This document shows positions 21,957-24,196 of a stretch of 24,196 nt of DNA, piece by piece; position 1 is the stretch's first letter, and each line of letters begins with the position of its first letter. The position numbers and the translations under genes are program-made. A model generated the notes under the pieces. It saw nothing but the letters and a program-made list of their open reading frames with translations. It ran no database searches and was not told the DNA's origin. The stretch covers positions 1 through 24,196 of the forward strand of contig JAWLCG010000025.1 in assembly GCA_041687295.1 (NCBI GenBank), given 5' to 3'. The stretch is from JAWLCG01 sp041687295 (GTDB lineage: Bacteria; Planctomycetota; Phycisphaerae; SM23-33; FEN-1343).

Positions 21957-24196
21957 CTACACCGTCAGGCGCAGGTAGAGCTGCGGCAGCACGCGCGGCA
22001 GGTCGTGCAGGTCGGGCAGGATGGCGAAGCGGCGGCGAGGGAACATGATCTCCATGTCGGCGATGGAGTTCTCCTGCGTGCTGATGGCGAAGGTGTGGAC
22101 GTCCTGGCGGGTGTTCTCCTCGCAGGCCATGCGGACGTCGTGCTGGGCGTAGCGGGTGTGGGGGTCGTAGCCCTCGTCCTGGGGTCGGCCGTCGGTGACC
22201 AGCAGGATCAGCCGCTGGCGGCTCGGCTGGCGGGCGAGCAGGTAGCCACTGTGGCGCAGGGCCGGCCCGATCCGCGTGGAGTTTCGCGGCCAGGCGGCGA
22301 GGACCCGGCCGATCGCGCCGGGGCCCCAGGGCTCGTCGAAGCCCTTGAACGAGAAGAACTCGCACTGCAGGCGCCCGTTGGAGCTGAAGCCGGCCACGGC
22401 GAAGCGGTCGCCCAGGGCGGCCAGGCCCTGGCCCAGCACGACGGCGGCCCGTTTCTCCAGGTCGATCACCCTGGGCCCGGCCGAGAGCTCCTCGCCCGTC
22501 GAGCCGCTCACGTCCAGCAGGATCAGCACCGACAGGTCGCGGTGCTGGATGCGGGGCCTCTGGTAGAACCGCACCGGCGGGGCGGGCTCGCGGCGGCGCT
22601 GCACGACGTGCTCGGTCAGCAGGTCGATGTTGATGCTCTCGCCGTCGGGCAGGTACTTCTCCTGGCGCGCCAGGTCGGGCCGGAGCCGCTCGAACACCGC
22701 CCGCACGCGGCGGGCCTGGTCGAGCCAGTCGGCCTGCAGGGCGCCGCCGGACACGGGCTCGACGGCGCGGGGGTGGAGGTGGCAGTGGCCCGGGTGGTAG
22801 GCGTTGTGGCGGAAGTCCCACTCGTCGTAGATGAAGGCGGCCGGCACGGCCTGGGCCTCGGGCGCCTGCGGCTCGCCCTCCTCGGCCGAGGCGTCCTGGG
22901 CCTGGAGGCTGGCGGGCAGCTCGGCCGGCGCGTCGTCGGCCTGCTCGCGGGCCTGCTGGCGCCGGGCGGCGTCCTTGAGGTCGGCCACCATCGAGTCCAT
23001 CGGCGGGCGCGACAGGTGCACCGGGAAGCGAAAGTCCGAGAGGAAGCTGACCGGCGTAAGCCGCTCACTCGCCAGCCTGGGGTAAGACTTTAGGAGGTCA
23101 TCCGCCCACGGCTCGCCGATGCGCCGGGCCGTGTCGAAGCAGTTGACCGAGGCATCGGCCTGAGCCCGCAGGGCCTGCAGGGCCGGGGTGTCCTTCGAGC
23201 TGTCCAGCGCGTCGTGGAGCAGGCGGTCGGCGTCGTTGGAATCTGCCCGCGCGTCGCGCTCGGCGGCCAGGGCGGTCTGGACGAGCCGCCGGGCGCCGGG
23301 CCAGCGGGCCGTGAGGTTCCGCAGGACGCGGACGTACTCGACGATGAGCAGCAGGTTCTCGCGCCGCGTGTCCGGGCCGGTGAGCGTGCGGCACGAGGGG
23401 TACAGCGTCAGGCCGTGGATGCGGGCGAAGCTGTCGTCGAGCCACAGGCCGGCCGAGGCGATGGCGACCAGCTGGTACCAGCGTCGGTTGGCGCCGGCCG
23501 AGTCGAACGCCCGCACGCGGGCCGGGGCGTAGAGGTGCCCCGGCAGGCAGAGCACCTCGATGCCGTAGGCCTGCACGTCGTCGCTGTCCAGGCCGCTCAG
23601 GTCGCCCACCTCGCACTCGGCGCCCGTCAGGGCCATCAGCAGCGCCGCCAGGGAGGTCTTGACGTCGTCGAGGCGGCACTCGCGGGTGAGCTGGCGGATG
23701 TAGGTCTCGCTCGTGCTGAGCTGGCCGCGGAGAAACGCCAGGCCCGACTCGCCCCGGCCCGCGTAGATCTGCAGGCCGACGGCGACGTACTGCTCCAGCT
23801 CACCCGGGCTCAGCCGGTCGCGGAGCGTGGCGTAGCCGTCGAGAAACGCGTGCGCCAGCTCCGCGTCGCGCTCCATCAGCCGATGCAGCCAGGTGAGCCC
23901 GGTGCGGACCTCGGCCGGCGAGTCGCCCAGGTCGCCCGCCCCGAGCCGTTCGAAGAAGCGGATGCCATAGTGCAGCTTCGCCTCGGCCAGTCGCCAGCCG
24001 ACGTCGATCACGTCGGCGAAGATGCCCGGCAGGTCGAGGATCCAGCGGGTCCGCGGGTTCAGCGCGGCCAGGAACTGGTGCAGCACGTGGTCGAGGCAGC
24101 CCTTGTCGGCCCGGCGGAGCAGGGCGAAGAAGGCCTCGGTCACCTGCTCGCGGTGCGGCCCCAGCAGGCCCTGGGCGTAGAGCGCCTCGATGGCGT
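21957..24196 (-). CDS. NorD/CbbO-like von Willebrand factor A protein (5' end outside window)
   Basis: The frame is open to the right edge, so this is a partial gene of at least 745 codons lacking its true start; the GTG at 24143 is probably internal. The N-terminal 450 residues are helical. The C-terminal part has a NorD-type YDEWDFRHNAY motif (bases about 22800-22832) and a vWA domain with an intact MIDAS DVSGS (about 22500-22514), a later TDGRPQDEGYDP and a NEN-like loop near the end. NorD/CbbO proteins partner with MoxR-type AAA+ ATPases (NorQ/CbbQ) to activate or remodel target proteins; no ATPase is visible here, so it would lie beyond the edge if present. It converges on paar with a 4-bp gap and no visible bidirectional terminator. 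The link to the T6SS is only positional. Confidence 0.85.
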   Translation of the reverse strand, partial: AIEALYAQGLLGPHREQVTEAFFALLRRADKGCLDHVLHQFLAALNPRTRWILDLPGIFADVIDVGWRLAEAKLHYGIRFFERLGAGDLGDSPAEVRTGLTWLHRLMERDAELAHAFLDGYATLRDRLSPGELEQYVAVGLQIYAGRGESGLAFLRGQLSTSETYIRQLTRECRLDDVKTSLAALLMALTGAECEVGDLSGLDSDDVQAYGIEVLCLPGHLYAPARVRAFDSAGANRRWYQLVAIASAGLWLDDSFARIHGLTLYPSCRTLTGPDTRRENLLLIVEYVRVLRNLTARWPGARRLVQTALAAERDARADSNDADRLLHDALDSSKDTPALQALRAQADASVNCFDTARRIGEPWADDLLKSYPRLASERLTPVSFLSDFRFPVHLSRPPMDSMVADLKDAARRQQAREQADDAPAELPASLQAQDASAEEGEPQAPEAQAVPAAFIYDEWDFRHNAYHPGHCHLHPRAVEPVSGGALQADWLDQARRVRAVFERLRPDLARQEKYLPDGESINIDLLTEHVVQRRREPAPPVRFYQRPRIQHRDLSVLILLDVSGSTGEELSAGPRVIDLEKRAAVVLGQGLAALGDRFAVAGFSSNGRLQCEFFSFKGFDEPWGPGAIGRVLAAWPRNSTRIGPALRHSGYLLARQPSRQRLILLVTDGRPQDEGYDPHTRYAQHDVRMACEENTRQDVHTFAISTQENSIADMEIMFPRRRFAILPDLHDLPRVLPQLYLRLTV

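Noticed and set aside
21945..23093. 382-codon plus-strand open frame opposite the vWA gene
   Set aside because: It is antisense to the MIDAS-bearing vWA domain and consists of His/Gly/Val/Leu/Arg-rich filler with no motif.
1..24196. CRISPR arrays, tRNA or rRNA genes, insertion sequences, transposase or integrase genes
   Set aside because: No short regular repeats, cloverleaf-like segments, rRNA sequence or mobile-element proteins were recognised on either strand.

Overview
This is a high-GC (about 70% by eye), densely packed locus from a diderm bacterium. It carries one arm of a type VI secretion system (T6SS): a TssJ-like lipoprotein, a TagH/Fha-C-terminus-like protein without an FHA domain, TssK, TssL, TssM, a TagF-domain fusion and a PAAR tip protein. 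The core proteins look divergent from the proteobacterial references. The kinase-like and formylglycine-generating-enzyme-like (FGE-like) fusions recall large-genome lineages such as Planctomycetota, but the sequence does not fix the taxonomy. The sheath and baseplate genes (tssB, tssC, tssE, tssF, tssG), tssA, clpV, hcp and vgrG are not in the window and probably lie nearby.

Layout. Bases 3-2734 hold a small helical protein of a kind I associate with VgrG/DUF4123 cargo genes, a Cys-rich 485-aa unknown and a 277-aa beta-rich unknown; together they look like a cargo/adaptor or effector-immunity module. Bases 2761-4698 encode a 645-aa protein with faint protein-kinase-fold motifs. Bases 4716-5213 encode a TssJ-like lipoprotein. 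Bases 5240-9538 encode a 1432-aa single-pass membrane protein: pseudokinase, one transmembrane (TM) segment, a huge extracytoplasmic region and a C-terminal FGE/SUMF1-like domain. A 228-bp gap follows and is the only sizeable gap in the window. Bases 9767-17059 hold tagH-like, tssK, tssL and tssM, tightly spaced or overlapping. Bases 17094-21602 encode a 1502-aa protein: TagF-like domain, one TM segment and a region paralogous to the 1432-aa protein. Bases 21659-21952 encode the PAAR protein. On the opposite strand, ending 4 bp away, is a NorD/CbbO-like von Willebrand factor A (vWA) protein whose start lies beyond the right edge.

How they may work together. TssJ-like, TssL and TssM would form the trans-envelope complex, TssK would link it to the baseplate, and PAAR would cap the spike. 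In known T6SSs, threonine phosphorylation by PpkA acting on Fha promotes firing and TagF represses it. Here the kinase-like domain has lost its catalytic residues, the Fha-like protein has no FHA domain, and the pseudokinase and TagF domains are each joined through one TM segment to the same type of about 1,100-aa extracytoplasmic module. I infer a rewired, possibly phosphorylation-independent switch in which two paralogous envelope sensors feed opposing cytoplasmic outputs. That pair is the most notable thing in the window.
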